Positions 16,576 through 27,036 of a stretch of 64,000 bases of DNA are shown here, one piece after another. Each line of letters opens with the position of its first letter. The first letter of the stretch is position 1. Below the pieces are notes generated by a model, which searched no databases, was not told the origin of the DNA, and saw only the letters and a program-made list of their open reading frames with translations. Source of the DNA: Candidatus Poribacteria bacterium (GTDB taxonomy: Bacteria > Poribacteria > WGA-4E > JAJDTR01); assembly GCA_028820655.1 (NCBI GenBank), contig JAPPIK010000056.1:399880-463879 (forward strand). Reading direction: 5' to 3'. Position numbers and translations under genes: made by a program.

Positions 16576-18258
16576 ATGTCCGAAAACTACATACCGCTGT
16601 CGCAGATAAATACGTATGTGTTTTGCCCGCGCCGGTTTTACTACGAATCGGTTGAGGGGCATCAGGTAATAAACGAGCATGTCGAGGAAGGGAAGATTAA
16701 GCATGCCCGTGTTGATACCGAGATGAAAGATCGCAGTGAACGCGATGCGCGCGTTTCTCGCAGTCAATATCTTGCCTCCGAGACACTTGGGGTTTCGGGT
16801 TACCTTGATCTCATTGAAGAAAAAAAGGGAGTTACGTATCCTGTCGAATACAAGAAGGCGGGGACGGGTGACTGGCTCAACGACCAAGTCCAACTCTGTC
16901 TCCAAGGAATGCTCATTGAAGAGAGCACCGGGACTGAGGTGCCCCACGGCTACATCTACTACATCGGGTCGAAACGCCGCAGAAAGGTTGTCTTTGACGA
17001 TGAATTGCGACAGACCAGCCGCGACTTCGTTGCCAGCGCCGAGTCGCTGCTGCAGACAAGAAAAATTCCCGAACCCGTTCATGACAACCGCTGCAACGGC
17101 TGCAGCGTGCGGAAGATCTGTCTTCCGGATGAGGTCGCCTATCTCCATGAGTTGGATGATCGTCCCAAGCGGATAAAACCGGTACTCGGCATCGACAACG
17201 TATTGTACGTTGACGAACCGGGCTGCACATTGAAAAAGACCAGTGAGCGATTGCTGGTTGTAAAAGAGGGCGAAACTATACGCGATATTCCGCTCATTCA
17301 CGTCGGGCAAGTGGTCCTCTGCGGGAACATCAGCGTGACAACTCCGGTAATGCAGACATTGCTCATTGAAGGGATTCCTATTGTTTACCAGTCCGCATAC
17401 GGGCGGTATCAGGGAACGTTGACTCCGAAAATCTCCCGAAACTCACTGTTGCGCGTTGCCCAACACCGGGTTGCGGACGACTCGGAGAAGTGCCTTGCGC
17501 TCGCCAAAGCGTTTGTGCACGGCAAACTCACGAACATGCGGATGATGCTCCAGCGCCGGAAATGGCGAAGCAGAACTGTCAATGGCGAAGATTGTGATTC
17601 CGAGTTTGAACCAGACCGAACTGAAACGGAAAACGGAGGTCCCGATATCCTGTCGAGCATTGACGACCTCGCTGCCATGCGGCGGAAAATCCCCAGGGCG
17701 GGTGGGCTGCCGGAACTTCTGGGAATTGAAGGCAATGCCTCCGCCGCGTATTTCCGATCGTTTTCGGCGATGCTCAAACCGGAAATGGGCTTCGACTTTC
17801 AACGACGGAGCCGTCGTCCGCCGGCAGATCCGACAAACGCACTGCTCAGTTTCGCGTATTCGCTGCTAACCGCAGATCTCATTTCTGCGATACAGCTTGT
17901 TGGTCTCGACCCGTATGTCGGGTTCTTCCACCAACAGAATTACGGTCGCCCATGCCTTGCGCTTGACCTCATGGAGGAATTCCGTCCGATTATCGCCGAT
18001 TCCGTTGCCATTACGCTAATCAACAAACGGCAAATCAAACTGGACGACTTTACCCAGTCACACGGCGGATGGTTTCTGAAAGATGCTGCACGAAAGCGAT
18101 TCTACGGCGCTTACGAGGGACGAAAAAATGAGACGATTACCCATCCCATCTTCAAGTACAAGATCGACTTTCGACGTGCCATTGAGTTGCAGGTGCGACT
18201 GCTTGCCAAGTGTCTGATGGGAGAGATTGACACCTACACATCACTAACAGTTCGATAA
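16576..18258 (+). CDS. cas4-cas1: Cas4-Cas1 fusion, spacer integration protein
   Basis: Bifunctional adaptation protein. Residues 1 to about 190 are Cas4: four iron-sulfur cysteines (C17 in CPRRFYY, then C173, C176 and C182 in CNGCSVRKIC) and the RecB-like motif GYLDLIEEKKG with YPVEYKKAG. From about 195 on it is Cas1, the integrase, with catalytic E385 (LLGIEGNAS), H452 (FFHQQNYGRP) and the acidic pair region ALDLMEEF (464-468). All key residues appear intact. Cas4 trims and selects prespacers by PAM; Cas1 with Cas2 integrates them. GAAGGAG precedes the ATG. Cas4-Cas1 fusions are best known from other subtypes (for example I-G and V-B), so this is unusual for I-D. Confidence 0.95.
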   Translation: MSENYIPLSQINTYVFCPRRFYYESVEGHQVINEHVEEGKIKHARVDTEMKDRSERDARVSRSQYLASETLGVSGYLDLIEEKKGVTYPVEYKKAGTGDWLNDQVQLCLQGMLIEESTGTEVPHGYIYYIGSKRRRKVVFDDELRQTSRDFVASAESLLQTRKIPEPVHDNRCNGCSVRKICLPDEVAYLHELDDRPKRIKPVLGIDNVLYVDEPGCTLKKTSERLLVVKEGETIRDIPLIHVGQVVLCGNISVTTPVMQTLLIEGIPIVYQSAYGRYQGTLTPKISRNSLLRVAQHRVADDSEKCLALAKAFVHGKLTNMRMMLQRRKWRSRTVNGEDCDSEFEPDRTETENGGPDILSSIDDLAAMRRKIPRAGGLPELLGIEGNASAAYFRSFSAMLKPEMGFDFQRRSRRPPADPTNALLSFAYSLLTADLISAIQLVGLDPYVGFFHQQNYGRPCLALDLMEEFRPIIADSVAITLINKRQIKLDDFTQSHGGWFLKDAARKRFYGAYEGRKNETITHPIFKYKIDFRRAIELQVRLLAKCLMGEIDTYTSLTVR

Positions 18259-18302
18259 AGCCACATCATGTGCAAAATGCTGTTAAGAGGAAAACACGAC
18301 CA

Positions 18303-18575
18303 ATGCTTTATGCAGTAGCCTACGACATAACCAATGACCGGCGGCGAAACCAAGTTGCCAAGATTCTGCTAGATTTCGGTAGGCGCATCCAGTACAGTCT
18401 GTTTGAGTGCAACACGGATCGACGTGCCTACCTTCGCTTGCAAGATCGGCTTCAGGATGCGATCAACCCGAAGAAGGATACCGTGACGTTTTATCATCTG
18501 TGCCGCTCTTGCGAAAAGGGAATCGAACGTCTCGGTATTGAGAAGGGCATTGACACAGCCGCATACATCGTTTAA
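18303..18575 (+). CDS. cas2: CRISPR adaptation protein Cas2
   Basis: Small ferredoxin-fold dimer that bridges two Cas1 dimers in the integration complex. The 90 residues begin MLYAVAYDITNDRRRNQVAK and end KGIDTAAYIV, both family-typical, with D8 at the position of the conserved Asp. I chose the ATG at 18303 with AAGAGG upstream; the frame opens earlier at a GTG (18270), which would add 11 residues with no match. It is the last cas gene before the leader. Confidence 0.95.
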   Translation: MLYAVAYDITNDRRRNQVAKILLDFGRRIQYSLFECNTDRRAYLRLQDRLQDAINPKKDTVTFYHLCRSCEKGIERLGIEKGIDTAAYIV

Positions 18576-18790
18576 CAGTTAATAAGCGCGAAAGATTGGA
18601 CTGTCAACCACCGTGCTAACAAAAAGATGTGAGACTGACAGGATTGCTGGGAAGACTGTAATGAAAAGGGTTTGCAGATGCATACTTTCGAGAATCACCT
18701 AATTGTGACCGACGAAAAATTGGAGGTCCTATGGGTTGACAGTTTCTTGCACTCTCAACCCTTGCGACTATTGACTTCCAAAGGGGTGCT
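18576..18790 (+). promoter_or_regulatory. CRISPR leader
   Basis: Non-coding 215 bp between cas2 and the first repeat. It contains an inverted repeat GGGTTGA (18733-18739) and TCAACCC (18755-18761), with TTGACA (18736-18741) inside it as a possible -35 box; no convincing -10 follows. Leader assignment rests on the repeat orientation (3' end GAAAC) and on degenerate repeats being only at the far end of the array. Confidence 0.8.
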
Positions 18791-21700
18791 CCATCAAAGA
18801 GAAGAATCTCGAGTACGAGATTGAAACATAAATCCGAATGAACTCCGTCAACATCGCATTGTTCGCCATCAAAGAGAAGAATCTCGAGTACGAGATTGAA
18901 ACGACCGCTACGGTCACATGCTCGCGGAAGCCTGGGGGCCCATCAAAGAGAAGAATCTCGAGTACGAGATTGAAACTAACATCATGGTTGATGTGTACTG
19001 TACGCATTGCGTGGCCATCAAAGAGAAGAATCTCGAGTACGAGATTGAAACCTGCAGAATAAGAAATGGACATGCCCCACGCCCGCCGAACCATCAAAGA
19101 GAAGAATCTCGAGTACGAGATTGAAACTTGTCAGCCCGACCCGGGCCCTCACGACCGTCCTATAAACCATCAAAGAGAAGAATCTCGAGTACGAGATTGA
19201 AACAGTTCCAGGAGGTGGTCGGTTATGGATTTTGAGGGTCTCCATCAAAGAGAAGAATCTCGAGTACGAGATTGAAACGTACTTCTCCTCGCGGGAGAAC
19301 GGGGTTGCTTCGACCATCAAAGAGAAGAATCTCGAGTACGAGATTGAAACGCGCGGCACGTTGGCATCGATGATTCGCCACAGCGTGTCTTCCCATCAAA
19401 GAGAAGAATCTCGAGTACGAGATTGAAACAAGGGCTATGATGACGGCTTTGGTCGCGTCTTTCACGGCCATCAAAGAGAAGAATCTCGAGTACGAGATTG
19501 AAACTTTGCGTGTCCGAGGCACATCCACCGACGCCGCCCACCATCAAAGAGAAGAATCTCGAGTACGAGATTGAAACTACGATAACATCGCCGCGGCGAT
19601 AGAAAACGTCGATGCCATCAAAGAGAAGAATCTCGAGTACGAGATTGAAACCCAATCAATCCCACTTCCTTGAATTTTGGCGCGTTGTTTTCCATCAAAG
19701 AGAAGAATCTCGAGTACGAGATTGAAACCGAGACAGGGCGCAAGCGGCGGCTTTATCGCGTTTGGCCATCAAAGAGAAGAATCTCGAGTACGAGATTGAA
19801 ACATTGACGACGGGCAAGGCGAAAGCCGATTCGATCCGCCATCAAAGAGAAGAATCTCGAGTACGAGATTGAAACAGGCTGATACTTAAGGGAAGCCTTG
19901 AGGTTGCCACAGATAACCATCAAAGAGAAGAATCTCGAGTACGAGATTGAAACATGTACGGGTGGTGATGGTGATATCAGAGGAAGAAAGTGCCATCAAA
20001 GAGAAGAATCTCGAGTACGAGATTGAAACCACTCATCGCGCCCGCATACGCTCTAATTCCGTCTGCCATCAAAGAGAAGAATCTCGAGTACGAGATTGAA
20101 ACTGGCGTTATTGGCATTGGGTTTATAATGCGAGGGGACCATCAAAGAGAAGAATCTCGAGTACGAGATTGAAACATATCGCGCAACGGGTTGCCGTCCG
20201 GACGCAGCTTGACCATCAAAGAGAAGAATCTCGAGTACGAGATTGAAACCTTCTTCAGAACCGAAGTGAATTTCGCCGGCACAAGCCATCAAAGAGAAGA
20301 ATCTCGAGTACGAGATTGAAACAGTTTTCTAACGGCGTCGAAAATTAACTAACATTTCTCCATCAAAGAGAAGAATCTCGAGTACGAGATTGAAACCACC
20401 ATCGCCGTAATAACCCCCGCTCAGGTCAAGGAAGTCCATCAAAGAGAAGAATCTCGAGTACGAGATTGAAACGATGAATTATGGATGCGGCGCGATTTTG
20501 CCGAGGACACCATCAAAGAGAAGAATCTCGAGTACGAGATTGAAACATTGATCGTGTACCGCATGCCCAGCGGATTGCGCTCCATCAAAGAGAAGAATCT
20601 CGAGTACGAGATTGAAACATCAAACAGGTGGTGCGCGGCGTGCGGCAGGGGTGTTCCATCAAAGAGAAGAATCTCGAGTACGAGATTGAAACGTCCGCCA
20701 GTTGCACATCGAACAGCACCGTGCGGTCGGGAACCATCAAAGAGAAGAATCTCGAGTACGAGATTGAAACGAGACAGTAGGATCGAGTACAAGCGTGTAT
20801 GCGTTGCCCCATCAAAGAGAAGAATCTCGAGTACGAGATTGAAACTACACCGAGACTGCCGCGATAGACGCTGATGACGGCGCGGCCATCAAAGAGAAGA
20901 ATCTCGAGTACGAGATTGAAACGTTGTACAACTGTTCCAGACGCATTGACCGAGCTGCTCCCATCAAAGAGAAGAATCTCGAGTACGAGATTGAAACCGT
21001 GTCCGTGGACGTGTACGAAGATCAGGGCTGGACGCCATCAAAGAGAAGAATCTCGAGTACGAGATTGAAACGATGAAAGGCAAGTTCGTTTGATACTCCC
21101 ATGATTGTCCTCCATCAAAGAGAAGAATCTCGAGTACGAGATTGAAACGCCGCAGATCGTGGCAAGTGGCAACGTGTCATGGGAAACCATCAAAGAGAAG
21201 AATCTCGAGTACGAGATTGAAACTTGTTCTGTTCCGAACTATCGCTCATGCGCATGTCGCCCCATCAAAGAGAAGAATCTCGAGTACGAGATTGAAACTC
21301 CAACCCTTCATTGCTTCGATTCCGCCCGCCTGATCCATCAAAGAGAAGAATCTCGAGTACGAGATTGAAACACACCGACTGGCTCGTCGTTCCCAGATGT
21401 TAAATCAAATCCATCAAAGAGAAGAATCTCGAGTACGAGATTGAAACGCGGAGAACGATGACCGGGTAACGATGGACGATTACATGCCATCAAAGAGAAG
21501 AATCTCGAGTACGAGATTGAAACAATTCATAATCTACTAACCACCTCATCAGCTATAAACTTCCATCAAAGAGAAGAATCTCGAGTACGAGATTGAAACG
21601 TGAATCGTTCACCGATTGTCTGCCCCGTATTTGGACCATCAAAGAGAAGAATCTCGAGTACGAGATTGAAACCCTTGCCAATCCTCTGTTGGTATTTCGC

Positions 21701-23902
21701 AAAATCTCTCCATCAAAGAGAAGAATTTCGAGTACGAGATTGAAACAAGGCATTGAATAAGGGGTTAAAATGAAGGTTCACGAAACCATCAAAGAGAAGA
21801 ATCTCGAGTACGAGATTGAAACGATGACAATATCCCACTGCTGTGGGTTTGTTCCGGGCCATCAAAGAGAAGAATCTCGAGTACGAGATTGAAACAGCGC
21901 CGACCAGATGAGCTACATAACGAAAGCGCATCTCCATCAAAGAGAAGAATCTCGAGTACGAGATTGAAACGTACACGTCATTAAGCGAGTCTAGTACCGT
22001 GGCGCGACCATCAAAGAGAAGAATCTCGAGTACGAGATTGAAACATAAATACCTCGGTCGCTCCGAATCTAAACCGAAGCCGTCCATCAAAGAGAAGAAT
22101 CTCGAGTACGAGATTGAAACGTTAAGCCAGCACGGAAAGCCGGTGAGATAAACCTTCTCCATCAAAGAGAAGAATCTCGAGTACGAGATTGAAACTCGTC
22201 ACCTGTGTACAGCCTCGCCCGTTCCGCAATCTCTCCATCAAAGAGAAGAATCTCGAGTACGAGATTGAAACGCGTTGCCTTCGTCGTCTACAATCGCGTC
22301 CGACAAACCATCAAAGAGAAGAATCTCGAGTACGAGATTGAAACATGACAGAAAATTGTTGCTATCTGCTATCGACCGAGACCCATCAAAGAGAAGAATC
22401 TCGAGTACGAGATTGAAACTTGTTTTCACCTCTTGGCGACACTGGGAGCTCCCCAATCATACCATCAAAGAGAAGAATCTCGAGTACGAGATTGAAACTT
22501 GCAGAAAGCTATAGTCATGGCGTTGGAGAAGTTGCCATCAAAGAGAAGAATCTCGAGTACGAGATTGAAACTTTGTCGCAGTCGGAAGGCAGGCACGCGA
22601 CTATTTCCATCAAAGAGAAGAATCTCGAGTACGAGATTGAAACTTGGTGCTGGTCTTTCAATAGGCGCAAAGGGTAAACCATCAAAGAGAAGAATCTCGA
22701 GTACGAGATTGAAACCGTGCAAGCGGATATATACAGCTTCGGCGCGTTCGTCCCATCAAAGAGAAGAATCTCGAGTACGAGATTGAAACTCCGTCGAACT
22801 GCCACCTGCCATTGTGACGCAGTTAGCCATCAAAGAGAAGAATCTCGAGTACGAGATTGAAACAGCGCGGACGAACGGAATACCGCGTCCACGCAATTCT
22901 CCATCAAAGAGAAGAATCTCGAGTACGAGATTGAAACTTTGGGGTCAATCATCAATCAATACCATGTCCTTTGCCATCAAAGAGAAGAATCTCGAGTACG
23001 AGATTGAAACACATTTCGTAACATTCGGAAGGAAATTAACGATGGCTGACCATCAAAGAGAAGAATCTCGAGTACGAGATTGAAACGTTGTCGTGTACTT
23101 ATGACGGAGCAACATCGTCACGATGCCATCAAAGAGAAGAATCTCGAGTACGAGATTGAAACATTCCGTATTTGGTTATCGAAGTCGATTGCGTCCGCCA
23201 TTCCATCAAAGAGAAGAATCTCGAGTACGAGATTGAAACACAATCAATCCTGATATCTTAGCTGGCAAGCCTACGACCATCAAAGAGAAGAATCTCGAGT
23301 ACGAGATTGAAACAAATACGCATCTTTAGCCATTTCCAATGCTTCATCACCATCAAAGAGAAGAATCTCGAGTGCGAGATTGAAACTATCACAACCAACC
23401 ATAGGCAGGGGTAACACCCTGCCCCATCAAAGAGAAGAATCTCGAGTACGAGATTGAAACAAATGACGCCGTTGTCGCGGTATCTCCATGCGACATACAC
23501 CATCAAAGAGAAGAATCTCGAGTACGAGATTGAAACTTGACACGGATACACGGGATCAGCGTAAGAGCTGTCCATCAAAGAGAAGAATCTCGAGTACGAG
23601 ATTGAAACGGCGTTGGATATAACATGAACCACTGATCGTTTAACCCATCAAAGAGAAGAATCTCGAGTACGAGATTGAAACCTTCGTTTTGTGAATGCGT
23701 GTGCATAATGGGCACTTCCCATCAAAGAGAAGAATCTCGAGTACGAGATTGAAACCTTGTACACGCGAAACACGTCTTCAAAAGTGTGGTCGAATCAAAG
23801 AGAAGAATCTCGAGTCCGAGATTGAAACTCCACATCGGGGAATTGGAAGCCGACGACGTGGACATCAATCAAAGAGAAGAATCTCAAGTCCGACACTGAG
23901 TT
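18791..23902 (+). CRISPR. Type I-D CRISPR array, 69 repeats and 68 spacers
   Basis: A 37-bp repeat starting CCATCAAAGAGAAGAATCTC and ending GAGTACGAGATTGAAAC recurs 69 times by my count, separated by 35-42 bp spacers with no duplicate spacers noticed. Each repeat holds a perfect 7-bp stem AATCTCG/CGAGATT with the loop AGTA, a suitable Cas6 substrate. The first 67 units are identical except for single changes in the unit at 21710 (stem C to T) and the unit at 23350 (loop A to G). The last two units (23792, 23866) are degenerate, the final one losing its 3' stem arm and tail. Transcription is therefore left to right from the leader. Apparent reading frames across the array are artefacts of the repeats. 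Confidence 0.99.
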
Positions 23903-24245
23903 CTTGTCCTTTCACGGCACAAATCAAAACTGCTCAAACTAAAAATAAAGAAAAATACGCCGTTTATGAAACCATAATGCTGTTCGGGTGTGTTGAATCA
24001 CATCGGGAAAATTTTGCACTAGCTTACAAAATCGACCCGAAAAGAATAACCCAATCGTGCAAGCCTACTAAATAGGCATCACGACTGGATAACCGAATAA
24101 TTTTCACCTAAAGACAAGCCCATTAGTGGAAGTCATACGACGCCACCAGTGGGCTTTTTTCGTTTCTGCCCTAACAACCACACACGGGCGAACTACGGTA
24201 AACCTGGTGAAACACCTGATTTTGTCCCTCGCATCAATTGGATGA
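23903..24245. other. Region after the array, no clear gene
   Basis: It holds AT-rich sequence up to about 24110 and the terminator at 24117. A short open stretch with MLFGCVESHRENFAL (about 23980-24075) has no start signal and is probably not a gene; it could be the remainder of older, decayed array or element sequence. Confidence 0.5.
24117..24161 (+). terminator. Intrinsic terminator downstream of the CRISPR array
   Basis: AGCCCATTAGTGG (24117-24129) pairs with CCACCAGTGGGCT (24143-24155), 12 of 13 positions including one wobble, and is followed by a run of six T. It is on the plus strand, 215 bp after the last repeat, and is the likely end of the pre-crRNA transcript. Confidence 0.8.
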
Positions 24246-24746
24246 ATGCACATGAAAAAAGAAGAATGTAGCGACCTGCCCGAGTTCAATTTTGATTCGC
24301 GACTCCCCGGAGAATCGTCAATCGCCTTCGCATACTTCGAAATCTACCGAGACACCGGCACCCGCCGGTCTCTCCGCGCCCTTTGCGATGATGAAGTCGA
24401 CGGGAAAAAGCGTCACCTCTCGCAAATCGGCAGATGGTCAACCCGCTATCAATGGCAAACTCGTGTCGAGGCGTTTGATGCCAAAGTTGCCCACGACACA
24501 CATCTAAAGTTAACCGAACAACGGCGCCAAGAAATAACAACATTTATCGCCAACGACATGTCAATCGCGCTGGAACTTCAAATTCTCTGTAAAAATCGGC
24601 TGAGAAAATTAGCCTTGGAAATAGACAATACGGATTGCAGGGAACTTCGCCAACTTGCCCTGGCGTATCGCGAATCGCGTCTGTGGCTGATGGAATTAAC
24701 CGGCATTTTTGCCGACGACACCGACCATGAAGACCAAGAGAGTTGA
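24246..24746 (+). CDS. Phage terminase-small-subunit-like protein
   Basis: 166 residues with no certain function. The N-terminal half follows a pattern common in phage and integrated-element proteins often annotated as small terminase: an ES-x-AF-x-x-F-x-x-YRD-x-G opening (ESSIAFAYFEIYRDTG), an RSLRAL helix, then SQIGRWSTRYQWQTRVEAFD, a helix-turn-helix-like unit with the W-x5-W spacing and the RxxAFD ending. The C-terminal half is helical. It overlaps the next gene by about 20 bp. Location directly after the CRISPR terminator suggests an element remnant or an accessory gene. DNA-binding is inferred, packaging function is not shown. Confidence 0.55.
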   Translation: MHMKKEECSDLPEFNFDSRLPGESSIAFAYFEIYRDTGTRRSLRALCDDEVDGKKRHLSQIGRWSTRYQWQTRVEAFDAKVAHDTHLKLTEQRRQEITTFIANDMSIALELQILCKNRLRKLALEIDNTDCRELRQLALAYRESRLWLMELTGIFADDTDHEDQES

Positions 24747-25668
24747 ATTTCACACGTGGCGTTACCCCGCGAATCTCCCGAAAACACCTCTATTATCCCC
24801 TGACAAGGTCGGTAAACTCTATGCGGAGGTCGATTGCCGGAGGAATAGCCAGACTCGCGACGAGTTTTTGCGATGGTGCGCCGAGAACAATGCCCTGATC
24901 GATTCTCCACTGTTCAGAACCTTTTGCGCCGCGCGGCACAGGCGCGAAAGTGAGAAACGAACATTATTCTACGAATTACGTTCAATATCGGAGCGCTATA
25001 CAGTGTCTCTCGCGTTGCTGGGAGGCTATTTGTGTTTCCTAAACAGATCTCGAAATGAATGCGAAGACGCCGCTTTGTTGGCGCAAACATTCCTTACGGA
25101 GATTGCGATTTACGATTCAATCTTCGCTAGCGCGCACGCCCGGGAACTGCAGAGCTATGAATATCTTGACTGGATTGACAGACATCCTCGGTTTGAACCT
25201 CTGATTGACGACTATGACGAGGCGTTCGCTTTAAACGCCGCATGGGTAAAAAAAGAGGACGCCGACGACCAAGTTAACGAAGCCAAATTGCGCGTGGAAC
25301 ATCAGAAACTGCCTTCCGAATATCTCAGCCTCATTCTTGAAGAAGAGGTACGCCTCTCCCAGCCCAATCATGACTTGGAGTACGACTTCCACAGATCTTG
25401 GATCATTCAAAAACACATTGCAGGAGCCATGCAGCCAGATTTACACCCTCCGGTGTCAATCGAGGGAATAATGAAAATACTGAAAAAATGGGATGACGCT
25501 GGGAGGCATCTTGGCTGGCAGTCATTGGTAATTCAGAGATGTCAAGAACTCGAAAGACTCGATAAGTTGATCGCCCATGTCGACGAAGCTGACCCCGTTG
25601 AAGATGACGATTTTGCTGAGACACTCTGGAACCAAGGGGAGCAGTTCTGGCGCACCTCGGATTGGTAA
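24727..25668 (+). CDS. Hypothetical protein, 313 residues, paired with the terminase-like gene
   Basis: I do not recognise this protein. The ATG at 24727 (MKTKRVEFHTWRYP) overlaps the previous stop by about 20 bp, which implies coupled expression; an in-frame ATG six codons earlier is possible. It is soluble, mostly helical and acidic at the C-terminus (DEADPVEDDDFAETL). It has paired Trp residues (WDDAGRHLGWQ, WNQGEQFW) and a moderately hydrophobic helix (TVSLALLGGYLCFL). No nuclease, ATPase or terminase large-subunit motif is visible. A phage or mobile-element origin follows only from its neighbour. Confidence 0.6.
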   Translation: MKTKRVEFHTWRYPANLPKTPLLSPDKVGKLYAEVDCRRNSQTRDEFLRWCAENNALIDSPLFRTFCAARHRRESEKRTLFYELRSISERYTVSLALLGGYLCFLNRSRNECEDAALLAQTFLTEIAIYDSIFASAHARELQSYEYLDWIDRHPRFEPLIDDYDEAFALNAAWVKKEDADDQVNEAKLRVEHQKLPSEYLSLILEEEVRLSQPNHDLEYDFHRSWIIQKHIAGAMQPDLHPPVSIEGIMKILKKWDDAGRHLGWQSLVIQRCQELERLDKLIAHVDEADPVEDDDFAETLWNQGEQFWRTSDW

Positions 25669-25940
25669 TATGCACACTTTTTCTTTTGTACCTATTTGTA
25701 CCTATTCGGTTACCCGCGATTCCGCGCTATCAGCGGAAAGTGCCCTGTCCGAGATGCGAACATCCGGTCGGAATTGGCGCGGCGTTCACATCTCTGTACC
25801 TATTTTCGGACCTCGGATTTACACTGCGCTTGGCACAGAAACCGTCAGTCCGCACGGAAACCTGCTCTTGATGGACTCTTGGCGTCAAAACACTGAATCT
25901 TGGCAACCAATCAGACGTTATCTACTAGATATGGATTGAC
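25669..25940 (+). pseudogene. Possible decayed small zinc-ribbon gene
   Basis: No frame is convincing on its own. One frame from about 25662 encodes a CPRCEHPVGIGAAFTSLYLF stretch that looks like half of a zinc ribbon, but it ends without the second Cys pair, while a neighbouring frame stays open further to 25939. That pattern fits a frameshifted gene. The string TGTACCTATT occurs three times (25687, 25697, 25795). Alternatively the region is simply non-coding. Confidence 0.25.
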
Positions 25941-25993
25941 TCTATCGCAAGTATCCCGTAGGTGCCGTAATTTATCGCCAAAAATCAAGTAAG

Positions 25994-26875
25994 GTGACAT
26001 TGCCGGATTATCTTGAATCTTACATACTCGGCAATCAGAAATATGGATACCAACAGCTAACCCCGAATCGCTGTCGGACGCTCGGCCGCATACCTACCAA
26101 TAGCGCCATGCTTACGAAAGACATGATGACAGACCTTCCGTCGCTTCCGGGGGTGTATTTCTTTCGCAATAGGTCGAAGGAGATTCTGTACATCGGCAAA
26201 GCGAAATCTTTGCGCAAACGGGTGCACTCATACTTATACAAAACAAAACGGCGTCCATATAAGATAAAACGTCTGGTACGTCATGCCTCCGGGGTTGATT
26301 TCGAAGTCTGTAACTCTGAACTGGAGGCGTCTTTGCTCGAAGCGCGGCTCATCAAAGAAAAACAACCGCCTTACAACTCCGCATTGAAGGAGGGGTGGAA
26401 ATCGTGGTACATCAAGATTGACCATTCCGATGAATTCCCGCGGCTTGAACTCACTTCCGAACGCATAGAAGATCGCGCGCGATACTTCGGACCATTCTCC
26501 GGGCGAAAATGGACCGAGGATGTTATCAACTCGGTGCACCATGTCTTCCCCGTTCGCATCTGTGAAGACAAAATTGCACCGCGCCGCGATGCTCGTCCAT
26601 GTCTGAGCCACTATCTCAAGCGGTGTGACGCGCCATGCGCGGCTCGGGTCAGCCGTGAGTCTTATCGGGCAATGATTGAAGATGTCGAACATTTGTTGGA
26701 TGGTGAGCATGAAACGGTGGTTGAGAAGTTGACGGATCGGCGGGACAATGCTGCCGCCAACCTTCATTTTGAGCGTGCCGCGGTGCTGCAGAAGCGAATT
26801 GAGTATATTCGGGACGCTTTTGTATTTTTGGACGTACACCGTCGGGTGGAACCGGACGTTTCGTCAGCCGGATGA
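25994..26875 (+). CDS. Cho-like nuclease, homologous to the N-terminal half of UvrC
   Basis: Nucleotide-excision repair endonuclease of the GIY-YIG type, which makes the 3' incision. Seen in order: a GIY-YIG domain (PGVYFFRNRSKEILYIGKAKSL, about 52-75), the UvrC-like Cys cluster (RPCLSHYLKRCDAPCAARVS) and a UVR UvrB-binding motif (NLHFERAAVLQKRIEYIRD). The RNase H-like 5'-incision domain and the HhH tail of UvrC are absent. At 293 residues it equals E. coli Cho (about 295). It starts at this GTG or more likely at the ATG at 26108 (255 residues), which lies nearer to the domain. Frames after the stop do not continue UvrC, so it is a genuine short form. Confidence 0.85.
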   Translation: MTLPDYLESYILGNQKYGYQQLTPNRCRTLGRIPTNSAMLTKDMMTDLPSLPGVYFFRNRSKEILYIGKAKSLRKRVHSYLYKTKRRPYKIKRLVRHASGVDFEVCNSELEASLLEARLIKEKQPPYNSALKEGWKSWYIKIDHSDEFPRLELTSERIEDRARYFGPFSGRKWTEDVINSVHHVFPVRICEDKIAPRRDARPCLSHYLKRCDAPCAARVSRESYRAMIEDVEHLLDGEHETVVEKLTDRRDNAAANLHFERAAVLQKRIEYIRDAFVFLDVHRRVEPDVSSAG

Positions 26876-27036
26876 AGAAGTTGAGGAATGCAAGAGTGGA
26901 AGACTGTAAGTCATGCGGGGGAGGTGTTCCGATATCTGCTCCGGCGACTTGCCCTAGCGTCAAGATGAATATAGTGTACGGGGGTTAGAGTAGATTTGAA
27001 TGCTTTCCTGTACGAAAAAGTCAAGGAGATGCCGAA

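Noticed and set aside
18736-18775. Promoter for the CRISPR array from TTGACA in the leader
   Set aside because: No acceptable -10 box at 16-19 nt; it remains only a possible -35 within the inverted repeat.
18768-24075. Many open frames of 60-150 codons on both strands with repeated peptide strings
   Set aside because: They are translations of the CRISPR repeat (for example SISYSRFFSLM) with spacers between; none has a ribosome site.
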